Below the pieces are notes generated by a model. The model had not been told where the DNA came from. It made no database searches and saw only the letters and a program-made list of their open reading frames with translations. The translations under genes were made by a program, and so were the position numbers. 64,000 nt of DNA from Aselliscus stoliczkanus (taxonomy: Eukaryota; Chordata; Mammalia; Chiroptera; Hipposideridae): contig CM066737.1 of the NCBI GenBank assembly GCA_033961575.1, positions 102,204,709 through 102,268,708 of the forward strand, in the 5' to 3' direction. How positions within the stretch are numbered: position 1 is the stretch's first letter; each line of letters begins with the position of its first letter. Shown in pieces: positions 44,076 through 56,594 of this stretch.

Positions 44076-44459
44076 AGATTTTTATTGGGGAATTGGGGGA
44101 GGGGAACAGCATTGGGGAATCGGGGACGGAGAACAGACAAGTTGCTGTTCTTCAGTCTAGTTGTGGAGGACGTCGCTTCACTGGCCCATGTTGGTATTAT
44201 GATCATTGTGCTCTTCCTGGCTGAGGCAGTTGGTTGCCTGCCATTGGACGGCCACTCACGGTAGCCCACTGCAACCCACTGCAGCCTACGCCATCACTGG
44301 CGACTCATGGCAGCCCGGCTCCAGGTCGAACTGTTGTTCACCATCTTAGCTGTGGAGGGCACAGCGTCACTGGTCCATGTGGGAACGGAACCGGCGGCTC
44401 TGCTGCTCGGAGCTCTCTCTCCCAAGCTCTTAACCAATTGAACCACTCGGCCAGCCCCC
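44076..44459 (-). repeat. SINE-C, shortened body
   Basis: 'agatttttattggggaattg', body lacking part of the repeat-rich middle, head ending 'cactcggccagccccc'. Flanks both contain 'aattattttt'-like sequence. Confidence 0.88.
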
Positions 44460-44699
44460 AGGAATTATTTTTCTTGATACCTTTAACTAAAATGAAGCAG
44501 GTAGACTCTGTGCTGATTGTCATGTTCTGATTTGGCAAAAAAATTAAAAAAAATAAAATGAAGCAGGTATGAGAATGTGAGGGGAAAATCTAAATGTGGT
44601 ATGTTTGGGGAAAGGGATGATGGGGTTATTTTATTCAAATATATTTTAATTTAAGCAAGATGTGAGTCAGCTAGAGTCACACAGGTACAGTAGGGCTCC

Positions 44700-44880
44700 T
44701 TTGCAGCAGTGGGTGTCAACCCAGGCTGCATATTTGAATCACCTGGGGTGATATGGAAAATGCTAGTGCCTCACCCCAACCCACAAGTTCTGACTCAGTT
44801 GGCCTGGGGTTGGGCCTGGGCCTGGGTCTTTTTTAAAGCTCCCTAGTGATTCTAATGTGCAGCCAATGTTGAGAACTGTT
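44700..44880 (+). repeat. MER5A-like hAT MITE
   Basis: 'tatttgaatcacctggggtg', 'gtgcctcaccccaaccca', 'tctgactcagttggcctggg', 'ctccctagtgattctaatg', 'caatgttgagaactgtt' follow the MER5A order. Confidence 0.78.
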
Positions 44881-45844
44881 TGGGGGAAATCACCAAGGGC
44901 CTGGGAGGGAGAGGTTTTTAAATAATGTGTGAAAGAAAATCACAGCAAGATTTGGCAGAGGATTACAAAACGATGTGTCAACAGAAAGTAGCAGACATCT
45001 ATTTTAACTCATCTTGTTAGGGAACAACCAATGTCCTGCTAGTTAAGTTGGTGGGCTTATTCTTTTCTAAATTGGCCTTTTCATACTGAAGCAATATTTC
45101 TATCAAATGAAGATTAGTGTCATTCCCTCGCATTTGTCATGAATCAAAGTCATATCTTGACCTTCCAAAATGTAACTGTCTAGAATGATCTGACATAGCA
45201 TGATCAGCCTTCAGATTGTAGAGCTATGCATGTCTGCCATTGTTATAAGATGATTTCCACAAAAAACAATCTCAAAAAATCATTTTTGGGTCTTCTTTCC
45301 CTCCTAAAACATACATAGCCATGTTAGTTGTTCCATGAAAAAATCTTCGGGTCTTATTTCAGCCTTAAACTTATAATTTATATTGGTCATTGAATCTTCT
45401 GGGATTCATTCATACGGTACAGGGATTTCAAATATTTCTGGTACCTCACAGACCTCTCATTTTCCCCAGCTTCCAAAAGAGTTCTGCCTAATAATGTGCA
45501 GCTAAAGCCAGGATTGAACCTGTGTTTCTGATTACTCTTTATTATGGTTTTTAATTAATAAGTTATTACTTTGCTATATTCTTGACATTTTCCCCTGATG
45601 CTCCAATTATCCAGGCATCAAAGATCATAATGAAATAATAAGAGAGAAGGATGTTAAAAAAAAATCTTGATAACACCATGGTATTGAGACATGTGATAAA
45701 ATTGGCTCTCCAACTTGCGAACGTGCCTGCATGATGCATAGGTTCTTCTTTCCTATGAGAAGTCGAGTCAAATTTTTAGATTAAAAAAAACAGTTGAGAT
45801 TATTTTGACTGTAACAGAAATGCCCAATAGAAGTCTGAAATCTG

Positions 45845-46335
45845 GAGGTAAGTCTTCCATGGCTCATGTGGTGGTTCTGGTCCATAAAGTCTTCAGAGGC
45901 CCAGGCTACTTCCAGCTCTTCCCTCTGCCATCCCTGAGGCATGGCCCTCATCCTAATGGTCTAAGATGGAACTAGAGCCAACACATCAACATATGAAGCA
46001 GCAGGATGAAGGAAAGGTGAGTGGGGGTCAAGGGGAGGGAGAAGAGAAAAGATGAGCTCTTACTTTTAAGTAAGGTCCTAAGATAAGAAAACATGATAAG
46101 ATCACATTTACAGCTCATTGGCTAGATCTAGGTCTTATGGCCAGCCTAGCTGAACAGGAAGGAGCCTGGGAAATGTAGTCTTTATCTGGTGACCATATGC
46201 CGATCTGAAAATTAGGAGTTGTAAGAGGGAGAGAATGGATATTATGGGGCAACCAATAGTCTGTGCCTTAGATGGCATATAATGGACTGGGTAGTCTCTG
46301 GGGGATTTCTTTTCTGAGGTTGAATTCTGCTCCAT
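45845..46335 (-). repeat. Ancient mammalian repeat, family unassigned
   Basis: 'ggcccaggctacttccagct', 'tggtctaagatggaactaga', 'gctcattggctagatctagg', 'gcctgggaaatgtagtcttt', 'gatattatggggcaacca' are ordered blocks of an old repeat I have seen but cannot name. The strand is a guess. Confidence 0.35.
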
Positions 46336-47454
46336 AAATTTTTCTTTTTTCTATTGCAGACTCCTCTGCACACACAATTACGATGCATTATTTTTCAGGA
46401 TTTCTTCTCTGTCTTTTTTCTGTGGGACCACAGTGGGAAAAACAAATAGAACGCCATAGAAATCAAACTTAAAAGAGATCATCCTGCTTAATCACACAGA
46501 CAATTCATTCAGTTGTCTCATGTATTTTTATTGGAACCCCTCTAAGACTGATATCACAAGATGGAAAAGGTGGTCACCCAAAGAGAAGGATTTGAGCAAT
46601 GCTGCTAAAGGCCTTCCTGCAAAAAACTATTTCTGCACCCTTACTAACACATCACCTAAGATTCCACCATTCATAGCACACTGCTTTTGAAAATACAAGG
46701 TACCTTGGGGGAAATTGTAAAGCATTAAGCTCTTTTTAAGCTATTTATGCCTTAAAATAAATTAGTGCATTATATACATGAGATGTAGCTGTAATAGGAA
46801 TTTTGAGATGTGAGCTGAAAGGAAAATATAAATTAGGAACATGATGGGAGAACCTGGGTGGGGCCACAAAGGTGCCCCACGCATGTCTCCTAGGTGTCTC
46901 CCATTCCAGTATATACCACTGCTTCCTACTGAAATATTAAGACACTGACTGGTTGGGAATGTTAAAGGGGATTGCTGAAAGAATGGCAGAGCAACAAAGA
47001 CAAATATCACTTCGGGCTCCAGTTGAAAAGAGTATTTGAGCACTTAGTTAATTTTACTTGGAGGAAATCATCATTGCATGATCTAATATTTATATTTATC
47101 AAATAAGATTAAAATATGATTTGAGGCCAAGACTTTATGACAAAAAGAAATAAATCATATTGCATTACTGGAAACTCTCACTCTGCCCGAAGCCAAGGTA
47201 TCCGAATCCAATATCACTTTTACAGACATTTCCTTTCCCGGTAATGGATTTTTCCTTTACTACTTCTGCTGATAATGGGAATTTGCAAGCCAAGATGGAA
47301 AAGGAGAAAGTTCATTGGGATAAGTAAGCTGTCAAAATGACGGGAAGAAGCATTGGAATTAAATACCATCCACCATGTGGGCAAGTAATGTACATTTCAC
47401 TTGCATTTCACTGACATGTTTGTTCTTTGCCCTCTCTGCTGAGTTCACTAGGTT

Positions 47455-47895
47455 ATAAGAATTCCTCTGAAACTGTTCCCAGAGAACACAAGAGCCAAGT
47501 CAACCATGTTGGGTGACTGGAGTGCAAGTTAATTGTCTTGTGCTTGTTGGATACTACATGGGAATAGTGCCACCAGGCAGGGCTGGCGCAGAACAGCGTA
47601 GGCTGAAGAGGTCATGGTTCTTCACCACAGCAGATGAAGCCAGTGTACCGTTCACAGCCCGAGACACTCGTCATTCCACTACCTACCCTCAGCAAGATGC
47701 AGTCCCCTTTGCTCAGTGATAAGCTGCTCCTGAGTACACTCTATATTCGCTTCCTCCCCTTTTCTGTTTCATGTTTCATGTTTTCACGGCCCTACCTGAG
47801 CTCCCTCGGATCACCTCCCAAATTAGCTACTTTCATTCAAGTCCCTGTTGCAGTGCCTGCTTCTGGGGGAACCCCACCTGAGGTACAGGCAAGAA
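47455..47895 (+). repeat. Possible ancient LTR
   Basis: The right end, 'cccaaattagctactttcat' followed by 'cctgcttctgggggaaccc', resembles the U5 end of old mammalian LTRs. The left end is unclear. Confidence 0.3.
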
Positions 47896-49189
47896 AAGTA
47901 ATGGAAATGGAAGAAGACATAAAGCCTATCAGTGGGAGAAATGGGATGCAGAAACCAGGTGATGCTTAACCTAACTTACTCCCTCTCAAGACCTTGAACG
48001 AAGGATTGTGAGAACAGTATCAGGGGAAATTTGCTTTCAGTTCAGAAATGATCCTGCTTAGAGAAATGGACTGAGATAGAGATAATTTTAGGCATCAAAG
48101 GTCCTATTCACAGAGCACTGTAGATGTTTGGAAGTCTTGCCTGTTTGTGGTAGTCACTGAGACATCTTGGTACTGAGAGAAAGAGGCTAATATTCATGAA
48201 TAAATTAAAATTTGGAGCTGGAGAGTGGGGAGGTCACCCACTTGGGATGAAGAGGAGACAATCACACAGGTGCAGAGGAGAGAGAGGAAGAGTGGGGGAA
48301 TGGGAGAGGCCCTTGCACTCTCACATATGACTGCTCTTTGCAAGCTCTTCAGCCTTGAGAATGTTATATTAAAACTCATGAAACACTTGGGGATAACTAG
48401 GCTCCTTGTGGGAAGTGGTGAAGGAACTAATCTTTGCATTTGGGGGAAATTGGGACACATCAGAGATGGTACTGTTGAACATCACAGCCTGACCTCAGGA
48501 GCACAACTCGGGGAATAAGCAGAAATCAGGAGGAGAATTTAAGACTGCCCAGGTCATGACATTGGCTTGGGTCTGTGCCCCTTTATTTCTGGCCTCCTAG
48601 CTGCCTGCGGCCACAGCTGGCATCTTGGAGATGGGTTGAGCACCAAAAGGGAACTGAGGAGGTGGTGGGAGTTCTTCCAGAATGTCTTCAAAATTTTTCT
48701 TTTGAGTCAGTTAAGTGTTGGTACTTTCTGGAACAGATAATTGATTTAAATGGATTTTGGAATTTCCTCTGGCTTGATTTATGACTCTATGAAAGGGACC
48801 TGAAGTTGTGCAGTTGCTGGTTACTTGAAAATTTTTCTTGAAAAATTCGAAGGAAATAGGCAGAAGGCTTTAGCTGACTTGGGGTTCTGCTTTCAGCATC
48901 ACATCCAGCAATTGCCTAATTCTATTTTATCTTGGTATAATTGTTAAATATTCATTTCCTGTCTATATCTGAAATTCATGAGTCATATTCTTTTCTTCTG
49001 CATTTTCCATGATCGATCCTTGTTTTCAGCCAGGAGAGTCTTGCCTTTTCTTTCTTGTTTTTAATTTCCCAAAAGCCTTCTTAGAACTCAGTTTTTATAT
49101 ACCCTTGATATCCCTACAATTTATGTTGGTCCTCTAAGACCATTGCCATGGGACTCCATGGTCTTCGCTACTGGTCGCTATTGTTTTTG

Positions 49190-49194
<5 letters not shown>

Positions 49195-49239
<45 letters not shown>
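49195..49239. repeat. (CA)n microsatellite
   Basis: About 22 uninterrupted CA units, a likely polymorphic marker. Confidence 0.97.
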
Positions 49240-49240
<1 letters not shown>

Positions 49241-49699
49241 GCACAATAAGCAAACATTTCTTAAATGCCTACAATGTGTCAAACACTGTCCTCCCAGGTA
49301 CTGAGGCCCAGTAGATGCTTGCATGTGGGAAGTGTCATGGGCAGTGGACAGATGTCACTGTCTTGTGCAGGAAGTAGGGAGACTGTAGGCGAGGTGGGGA
49401 CTTGGCAGTCAGTTGGGACTGAGTACAGAGCACTTGAGAGGCAAATTTTCTTCATAAGTGTTCAGCACCTAATTTAAATATAAATTTTGTTTAGTTTTCA
49501 TAGTTAATCAACATACTTTAAAATAAATGCCTACAAGTAAACCTTAAGAAGTCATTTCTAATCCCCAAACGTAGAAGGCCAGGCAATATGTGCTGATTGT
49601 AAAGTTATTTGCACACATGCAAATAATTGTGCAACCACTTTTTTCATCAACTATGACTTCATAAACACCTCACCCTGTATTTAGAGTTAATGTTGGCCA

Positions 49700-49980
49700 T
49701 CTTAACCATGGCAGAATATTCTGTCATGTTGAGACGTCATATATATAACCATTAACATTTTAGTGGTCTTTTAGAATGTTTCTTATTATTTGCTTTGTAA
49801 ATAAAGTAGTTATAAAACCTTGCTCCATAATCTTTTTTTTTTTTTTGTCTTGTACTAATTCCTTGAGATACATTCTCAGGAGTGAAATAGCTGAGTCAAA
49901 AATTATGACATTTCAATGACTTTAGATACATATTGTCCAACTGTCCTCTGAAAGGATTATTATACTTTTGTTTATTTTGT
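49700..49980 (-). repeat. Old L1-like fragment
   Basis: 'gagatacattctcaggagtg', 'aaatagctgagtcaaaaat' and 'tccaactgtcctctgaaagg' resemble an antisense L1M 3' region, distinct from the younger L1 that starts at about 49985. Confidence 0.5.
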
Positions 49981-50289
49981 TCTTTAGGTTCCACATATAA
50001 GCAAAATCACATTACATCTGTCTTTCTCTGTCTGACACTCCACTCAGCACAACACCCTCCAGGCCCACCCATGCCACTGCAGATGGCAAGAACCCATTCC
50101 CTCCCATGGCCGAGCAATATTCCATTGTATGTATGTACCACCCACTCTTTATCCATTCTTCCATCGTCGGACACCCAGGCTGCCTCCAAATCTTGGCCAT
50201 TGTAAACAATGCTACAATGAACATATGGATGCACAGGTCCTCTCAAAGTAGCGTTTTTGGTTTCTTCAGATAAATACCCAGAAGTGGGA

Positions 50290-50577
50290 TTACTAGGTCC
50301 TTCTTTGTCTCTTGTTATAGCCTTTGTTTTAAAGTCTATTTTGTCTGGTATAAGTATGGCTACCCCAGCTTTCTTTTGTGTTTTTTCCACTTCCATTTTC
50401 ATGAAATCTCTTTTTCCATCCCTTTACTTTCAGTCTGTGTGTGTCTTTCAATCTGAAGTGAGCGTTTTGTAGGCAGCATTTGTAAGGGTTTTGTTTTCTT
50501 ATCCATTCAGCCATCCTCTGTGTTTCATTGGAGCATTTATTCCATTTACATTGAAAGTAATTGTGATAGACATGCAA
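50290..50577 (-). pseudogene. L1 ORF2 endonuclease start, truncated
   Basis: Conserved endonuclease blocks DTHRLKVKGWKK, KKAGVAILIPDKIDF and KAITRDKEG are visible in two overlapping frames. Immediately after, the frame enters ORF2 C-terminal sequence (…MFIVALFTMAKIW…, YIHTMEYCSAMG), which reveals an internal deletion. Confidence 0.8.
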
Positions 50578-50623
50578 CTATTGCCATTTTATTATTCATA
50601 TTTTATATCTTTTTTTTTTCTTC

Positions 50624-51529
50624 TTAAAGAAGTCCCTCTAAGATTCCTTGTAATACTGGTTTGGTGGTGATGAACTCCTTTAGCTTTTTCTTGTCAGGGA
50701 AGCTCTTTATCTGTCCTTCAATTCTAAATGATAGACTTGCTGGGTGGAGTAATCTTGGTTGTAGGGCCTTGCTTTTCATCATGTTGAATACTTTGTGCCA
50801 ATCCCTACTGGCCTGCGAAATTTCTATTGAGAAGTCAGCTGACAGTCTTATGGGTGTTCTTTTATACTTGTAAGTTACTAGTTGCCCTTCTCTTGCTGCT
50901 TTTAGGATTCTTTCTTTGGCTTTAAACTTTGCCATTTTAATTATGATGTGTATAGGTGTGGGCCTGCTTGGATTCATCTCATTTGGGGCTCTCTGCTCTT
51001 CCTGGACTTGTATGTCTATTTATTTTGCCAGGTTAGAAAAGTTTTCAGTCATTATTTCTTCAAATAGTTTCTCAATCCCTTGCTTTCTTTCTTCTCCTTC
51101 TGGTTCCCCTGTGATGCGAATGTTGTTACACTTGATGTTTGTCCCAGAGGTCTCGAACTACCCTCATTTTTTTTTCTTTTTTTCTTTTTTCCTTTTACTG
51201 TTCTGATTGGGTGTTTTCTGCTACCTTGTCTTCCAAATCGATGATTCAATCCTCTGCTTCATCTAATCTGCTGGTGATTCCTTCTAGTGCATTCTTCATT
51301 TTAGTTATTGTATTCTTCACTTCTGATTGGTTCTTTTTTTATGCTTTCTATGTCTTTTTTTATGCTTTGCTACCTCTTTGTTGAAGTCCTCACTCAGTTC
51401 TTTGAGCATCCTTATAACCAGTGTTTTGAACTCTTTCTCTGATAGGTTGCTTGCCTCCATTTTCTTTAGGTGTTTTTGTGGAGTTTTCTCCTGTTCTTTC
51501 ATTTGGGACGTATTTCTTTGTTTCCTCAT
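50624..51529 (-). pseudogene. L1 ORF1, frameshifted
   Basis: Three minus-strand pieces in order: 51529-51317 (…MEASNLSEKEFKTLVIRMLKEL…, coiled-coil start), 51249-51052, and 50977-50624 (IIIKMAKFKAKERILKAARE, IRLSADFS, QPRLLHPASLSF; the RNA-binding C-terminal domain). At least two frameshifts separate them, so no intact ORF1 protein is possible. Confidence 0.85.
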
Positions 51530-52948
51530 TTTGGCCGCCTCTCTGTTTGTTTCTATATATTATGTAGATCTGCTACATATTTTGCTGGATGGCCTTATGT
51601 AGTAGGTGCCCTGTGGGGCCCTGGCACAGCCTCCCTGGTCACCTGAGGTGAGTGCCCCATGAGTGTCCCTTTTGTGGGTTTTGTGTGCCCTCCTGTTATA
51701 TTTGAGCCTTGATTGCTGTTGGCACATCAGGAAGTGGGATTGATCCTCAGGCTGACTGGCTATGGGGTTTGGCCATGTCTACAGCTTAGGGGTGCTGGGC
51801 TGGAGCTTACCCCACTAAGTGGAATTCACCCAAGTGGGCTCTGGTGCCTGTTGAGACTGCCCTTTGTGTGTGCCACTTGTGGGGCCAATTTGGTGGTGCT
51901 CTGCTGTTTGAAGCCAACCTCCAAGTATGTTTTATTCTGGGGTTCTTGGCAGAGGCTCTGGTGCATGCCCAAGTCAGTCACTGCCTGTGACTGCTTGGGG
52001 ACTACCTGGGTAGGAGCTACAAAGCGATCTATGGTTGTTCGCTGCCTGTGCTAAACCTGGAGGCATGTGGGAGAGGCCACACTGCGAACTGAGGACAGCT
52101 GCTATCAGTACCGGGACTGGGGTAGCTCCACAAAAAACCAAGACACACTGAGGCCTGCTGCTGCCTGCTGCCGGTTGCCAGCTCTGGTAAGGTTCAGATG
52201 CCCATAAAGCCTCCTGTGGTATGGAGCTGGGTGTGGCTAGGTCTCAGTGAGTCAGCAGGGCAGAGCTTCGGAGCTCAGTAGGCCAGTCAGATTCAGATTT
52301 GGCTGGAGGGGGTGGGCTCAACACAGGAAAGATGGCACCTGCCTCCCATCTGCATGGGAGAAGAACCCCACACAGGGAAATTGCTGACTGTCCTCCAGGC
52401 TGCCCCCTGAAACCACACACCTCAGTCTGCCCCATGTATGCCTCTGACACCCCCCAAGTCACTGTCCCTCTGCTGGAGCCCACGGCAAGTGCCAGTAAGT
52501 GAGTGAGTCTGTGTGCGGGCCATTTAAGAGGGCACCTGGGTTTCCTACAGCCTTCCATCTCACTCAGATGGTCAGAATCCGCACTGTTTTTCACAGCCTG
52601 ATGTTGTGGGGGCCCCTTTCCTGGCACCAGTACTCTAGGCTACGGAGGCTGGTGTGAGGCTAGAGTCTGTTGCTCCTCTGTGGGGAACCTCTGTGGCCAA
52701 GATATCCCTCCCAATTTTCATCTGCTTTGTGGAGGTTTGGGGCCTGCCCATTTTGTGTCTCTGCCCCGCCTACTAGTCTAGATGTGGCTTCTTCTTTATA
52801 TCCTTAATTATAAAACTTTTGCTCAGTTAGACTTCAGATGGTTCTCCAAGTTCATTGTTGTATAATTTAGTTGTAATTTTGATGTGTTCAAGGGATGAGG
52901 CAAGTACAGCATGTATCTACTCCTCCATCTTGGATCATTTCAGGATTA

Positions 52949-52964
<16 letters not shown>

Positions 52965-52981
<17 letters not shown>

Positions 52982-53425
52982 AAGATTTTATTGGGGAGTT
53001 GGGGGAGGGGAACAGCGTTGGGGAATCGGGGATGGGGAACAGACAAGTTGTTGTCTTTTTGTTCTTCAGTCTAGTTGCGGAGGGAGGATGTTGCTTCACT
53101 GGCCCATGTTGGTGTCCTCATTGCGCTCTTCCCAGATGAGGCAGATCGGTCGCCGGCCTTTGGATGTCGCTCACCGCAGCTATTGGCAGCTCACACTGGC
53201 TGCCGGCTGCTCACGCTGGCTGCTGGCCACTCACTGTAGCCTATGGCAGCCCACTGCAGCAGGGGCTGCAGCCTACACCATCGCCGGGGCTTGCACAGCC
53301 CAGCTCCAGGTGGAGCTGTTGTTAGCTGTAGAGGGCAGTGTCACTGGCCCTCATATGTGGGATCCGAACCGGGGCCGCTGGCATCCACAAACCAGCTCTT
53401 AACCAATGCTCCACTCGGCCGGCCC
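52965..53425 (-). repeat. SINE-C
   Basis: After (TA)n and poly(T): 'aagattttattggggagttg', body, head ending 'cactcggccggcccc'. Target-site duplication CAGGATTATAT at about 52941-52951 and 53426-53436, just outside the L1 5' end. Confidence 0.93.
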
Positions 53426-53474
53426 CAGGATTATATTTTTAAAGCCACCTTGATGCACCCTCACTTTGAGCCAG

Positions 53475-53635
53475 CTGCATGATAAGTGCTTGATACACAG
53501 GAGCTCATCCAAAGCCCACAGCAGCATTAGGACATGAGCACTGTTATCTCCCATCGTCCAGATGAGGACACTGAGGCAGTGGGAGGTGAAACAAGCTGCT
53601 CACAGCCACGTTCTGAGCAAGTAGCTGGTTGATAT
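53475..53635 (-). repeat. MIR SINE fragment
   Basis: 'ataagtgcttgatacacagg', 'ctcccatcgtccagatgagg', 'acactgaggcagtgggaggt', 'cacagccacgttctgagcaa' match antisense MIR. Confidence 0.75.
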
Positions 53636-54004
53636 TGTTTTTGCTTGATTTAATTCCAGACTCCTAAACAAAGCATTTCTGTTCAGAAATTTGCAGATTT
53701 CCTGATGCTGCTTCATTGCTGATTCTGGCCTGACATAGAGTAGGGAAAGTCCCACGTGCTTGGTCCTGGAGAACTGCCCCCCAACTCCCCCTCTTGAATC
53801 CCCACCCAATCTATGGCTGGAGAGAACAAGGTTTTCCTAGAGTTCCTTTGGTCTGTGCCCTTTCTCATTCCTGGGTTGTGGGCTATTCCAGAGCTTGAGC
53901 TGGGATATATAGAAGGGAAAATATAGAAAAGAAAAAATCCAAGGAACTCTCTTCTGGTTCATCCTGTGAGACCTGGTTCTATACCCAGTCCCCCTGCTCT
54001 TTAC

Positions 54005-54475
54005 CCACTGTAGTAGGCAAAATAATGCCCCCCTCTACCTCCTGCAAAGATGTCCATGTTCAAATTACCAGAACCTATGAATGTGTTACCTTACATAGCA
54101 AAGGGACTTTGCAAACCTGATTAAGTTACTGATCTCGCTATGGGGAGATTATCCTAGATTATCTGGCTGAGTCCAGTGTAATCACTGGGGTCCTCATAAG
54201 AGGGAGACAGGAGAGTCAGAATCAGAGGAGATGTGAGGACAGAAGCAGAAGTCAGAGTGATGTGAGGAAGGAACCATGGGCCAAGGAATGCAGGTGGCCT
54301 CCAGAAGATGGAAAGGGCAGGAAATAGGTTCTCTTCTAGAGTCTACAGACGGAACCCAGCCTTGCAGACCCATATTAGGTTTCTAACCTCTAGAACTCCA
54401 AGATAATATATTTGTGTTATTTTAAACCACTAAATTTATAAAAATCTGTTTCAACAGCAAACGAAAGTGAATTCA
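54005..54475 (+). mobile_element. Solo LTR of MaLR/ERVL type
   Basis: 'tgtagtaggcaaaataatgc' at the start, 'gggactttgcaaacctgatt', 'ggggagattatcctagatta', 'cataagagggagacaggaga', and 'cctctagaactccaagataa' to 'ttttaaaccactaaatttat' at the end: a near-complete ancient LTR in plus orientation. Confidence 0.72.
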
Positions 54476-54603
54476 TCCACCTTTGTGAGTATTTTGGTGG
54501 TTGCTTTAGGTATCTTGTGTAGGGTTTTTTTATGATAATCAGGGGTAGCAATGGAGTAGAGTGTCCTTACTCCATCTTGAGTGGACCAGAGTCTATTATT
54601 CTT

Positions 54604-55013
54604 TGTTGTTGTTGTTTTAAGATTTTATTGGGAAAGGGAAACAGTGTTGAGGAATTGGGGGAGGGGAACAGCCAAGTTGTTGTCCTTCAATCTTAATTGT
54701 AGAGGGTACAGTTAGCTCAGCTCCAACTCCAGTCACCATCCGGCTGCCCATCGGCAGCTCTCAGCCACTCAGCTCAAGGTGCTATGTTCAATCTTAGTTG
54801 CGGGTGGGCATAGCCCACCATCCCATGCGGGAGTCGAACCAGCAACCTTATTGTTAGGAGCACGTGTTCTCACCAGCTGAGCTATCTTGCCACCTGTTGA
54901 CAGCTCAGTGGCAACTCAGCTTGGGCACAGCTTACTAGTCCATGTGGGAATCGAACCGGCAACTCTGTTGCTCAGAACTTGCACTCTTAACCATCTGAGC
55001 CACTTGGCCAGCC
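54604..55013 (-). repeat. Older SINE with two tRNA-like units
   Basis: Tail 'aagattttattgggaaaggg'. Then two inverse B boxes, 'gagtcgaacc' (54831-54840) and 'ggaatcgaacc' (54947-54957), each followed by an inverse A-box-like segment, the last ending 'ccacttggccagcc'. Flanks 'gagtctattattctt' and 'gagtccattattttt' are the diverged target copies. Confidence 0.82.
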
Positions 55014-55882
55014 TCTGGAGTCCATTATTTTTAATTTTCAAATTTTTATGACTTTGGACAGTAGGAGCTAACTTCTGTGTCCTGTGAACCCTACCTATAA
55101 ATCCTTTAAAAATTACTTGCTTTCTGACTCAGCATGATGTCTTGTCTCTTTCCTGCTTCAAACATGGAAATAGCCATTTCTCTGAGGAAAATGTTTAAAT
55201 CAGTGAAAAAATGTTTACATTAAAATGTGTTATTGAATGTTTAAAAAGTCATCATTGAAGCTCATCACTGTCCTGGTCCTCTTTTCCTTATAGTCACAGG
55301 GCAATGCAGGGCTTCACCATCCACATCGCTGACCTACCTACCAGGAGACACCTCCCTGCCCCTTTTAGGTACCAGCTAAGGGAGTTCTAGAGTTCTCCTT
55401 CAACAGCCACCCCTGCCTCAGGCACACCCATACTCGGTGAGGCTCAGTGAAAGCTTACTTGGGCAGAAGTACCCAGAGTGGGAGGCAGGGACAAAGCCTT
55501 TTTCCAGGTCCCCAGCATCCCTCTGACCCAGCACAATGCCCAGAAAGGGGGTAAATACGTGTGTATTTAATCAAAGTTAATGGTTCACAACCAACTGCTC
55601 AAAACAAGACAGATATTGCGGAATACACAGAAGTAAGCAAAAAGGCTGACAGGAGCAAACCCCAGTCAAGCAATCATAATAAACACACATGCTTACAACA
55701 CATCTCACTGACTCCAGACCCTGCCCACTGAGGTGTTAGCAAGCCTATGCAGTGGGAGAAGCAAGGAATGATGGGAACTGACAGCATAGGCAGGCAGCCC
55801 TTTTCACATCCTGTGGAGTGGGGTACCGAATTTATCTTGGGGAAAGACTACTTTTATTTGGAAAGACATTTTGAGGGGCTTA

Positions 55883-56170
55883 AAAAAAAAGATTTTACTG
55901 GGGAATTGGGGAGGGGAACAGTGTTGGGGAATTAGGGAAGGGGAACATTGTGTTTTTCTAGGACCTATCAGCTCCAAGTCAAGTTTTTGTCCTTCAGTCT
56001 AGTTGTGGAGGGATGTAGTCCACCATCCTATGTGGGAGTCGAACTGGCAACCTTGTTAAGAGCACATGTTCTCACCAGCAGCTCAGCTTGGGCGGAGCTC
56101 ACTGGCCCAGGTGGGAATTGAACCAGCGACCCTGTTGCTCAGAGCTTGCATTCTAACCAATTGAGCCACT
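55883..56170 (-). repeat. Older two-unit SINE, shortened
   Basis: Tail 'aaagattttactggggaatt'. The body includes 'tttttctaggacctatcagc', and inverse B boxes lie at 56036-56045 (gagtcgaact) and 56112-56122 (ggaattgaacc). It is the same class as 54604-55013 but missing the final A-box end. Confidence 0.75.
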
Positions 56171-56594
56171 CAGTTATTTGGTTATGCAAATAACTAACCC
56201 AGAGTTGAGTCTGGTGACTGGAAGTTGAGCAAGCAGGGAACTAAATTACTTCTTAGAGCTCTGTCTCATTAAGGAAAGGTGTGTGTCCATGAAAAACAGT
56301 ATTTTTTTTTTTTTGTGAGAGTTTTTTGTGAGCCTAGGAACATGATTTCATAAGGGGCTGAAACCAGAGATGGGAAGAGATGGGAAAAGATGCTATGCTC
56401 TGAGTGGGCAGAAGCATGAAGGCAGTTCAGAATGACAGCCAGAACATGTACACACTCCCTGTGGATATTCTGAAATATTCTGGAGAGATCTGGACCTCTA
56501 CCAGTGGAAAAGTGATAAATTCCCCAGCCCCAGCATGCCCTTTATATAAAAGTGGAGAAAGAAAAAGATGATGGGGGAGTAATGGCAGCATCTA

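Larger units (their letters stand above)
49985..52935 (-). mobile_element. L1 with 5' UTR and ORF1 but most of ORF2 deleted
   Basis: Antisense L1 with a preserved 5' end: the right border 'ctcctccatcttggatc' is the complement of a canonical L1 start (…AAGATGGAGGAG). From right to left: 5' UTR (about 52935-51530), ORF1 region (51529-50624), start of the ORF2 endonuclease (50577-50290), then a jump to the ORF2 C terminus and 3' end (about 50289-49985). Reverse transcriptase is missing. Confidence 0.85.

Noticed and set aside
48194..48518. Overlapping open frames of 88 and 97 codons
   Set aside because: Short, no start context or domain, neither repeated nor recognisable; consistent with chance.
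52244..52627. 127-codon minus-strand open frame
   Set aside because: It lies in the GC-rich 5' UTR of the antisense L1 and has no recognisable domain.
52911..53402. 163-codon plus-strand open frame
   Set aside because: It overlaps a minus-strand SINE-C; similar strings appear at 37171, 59925 and 21222, all from the same repeat.
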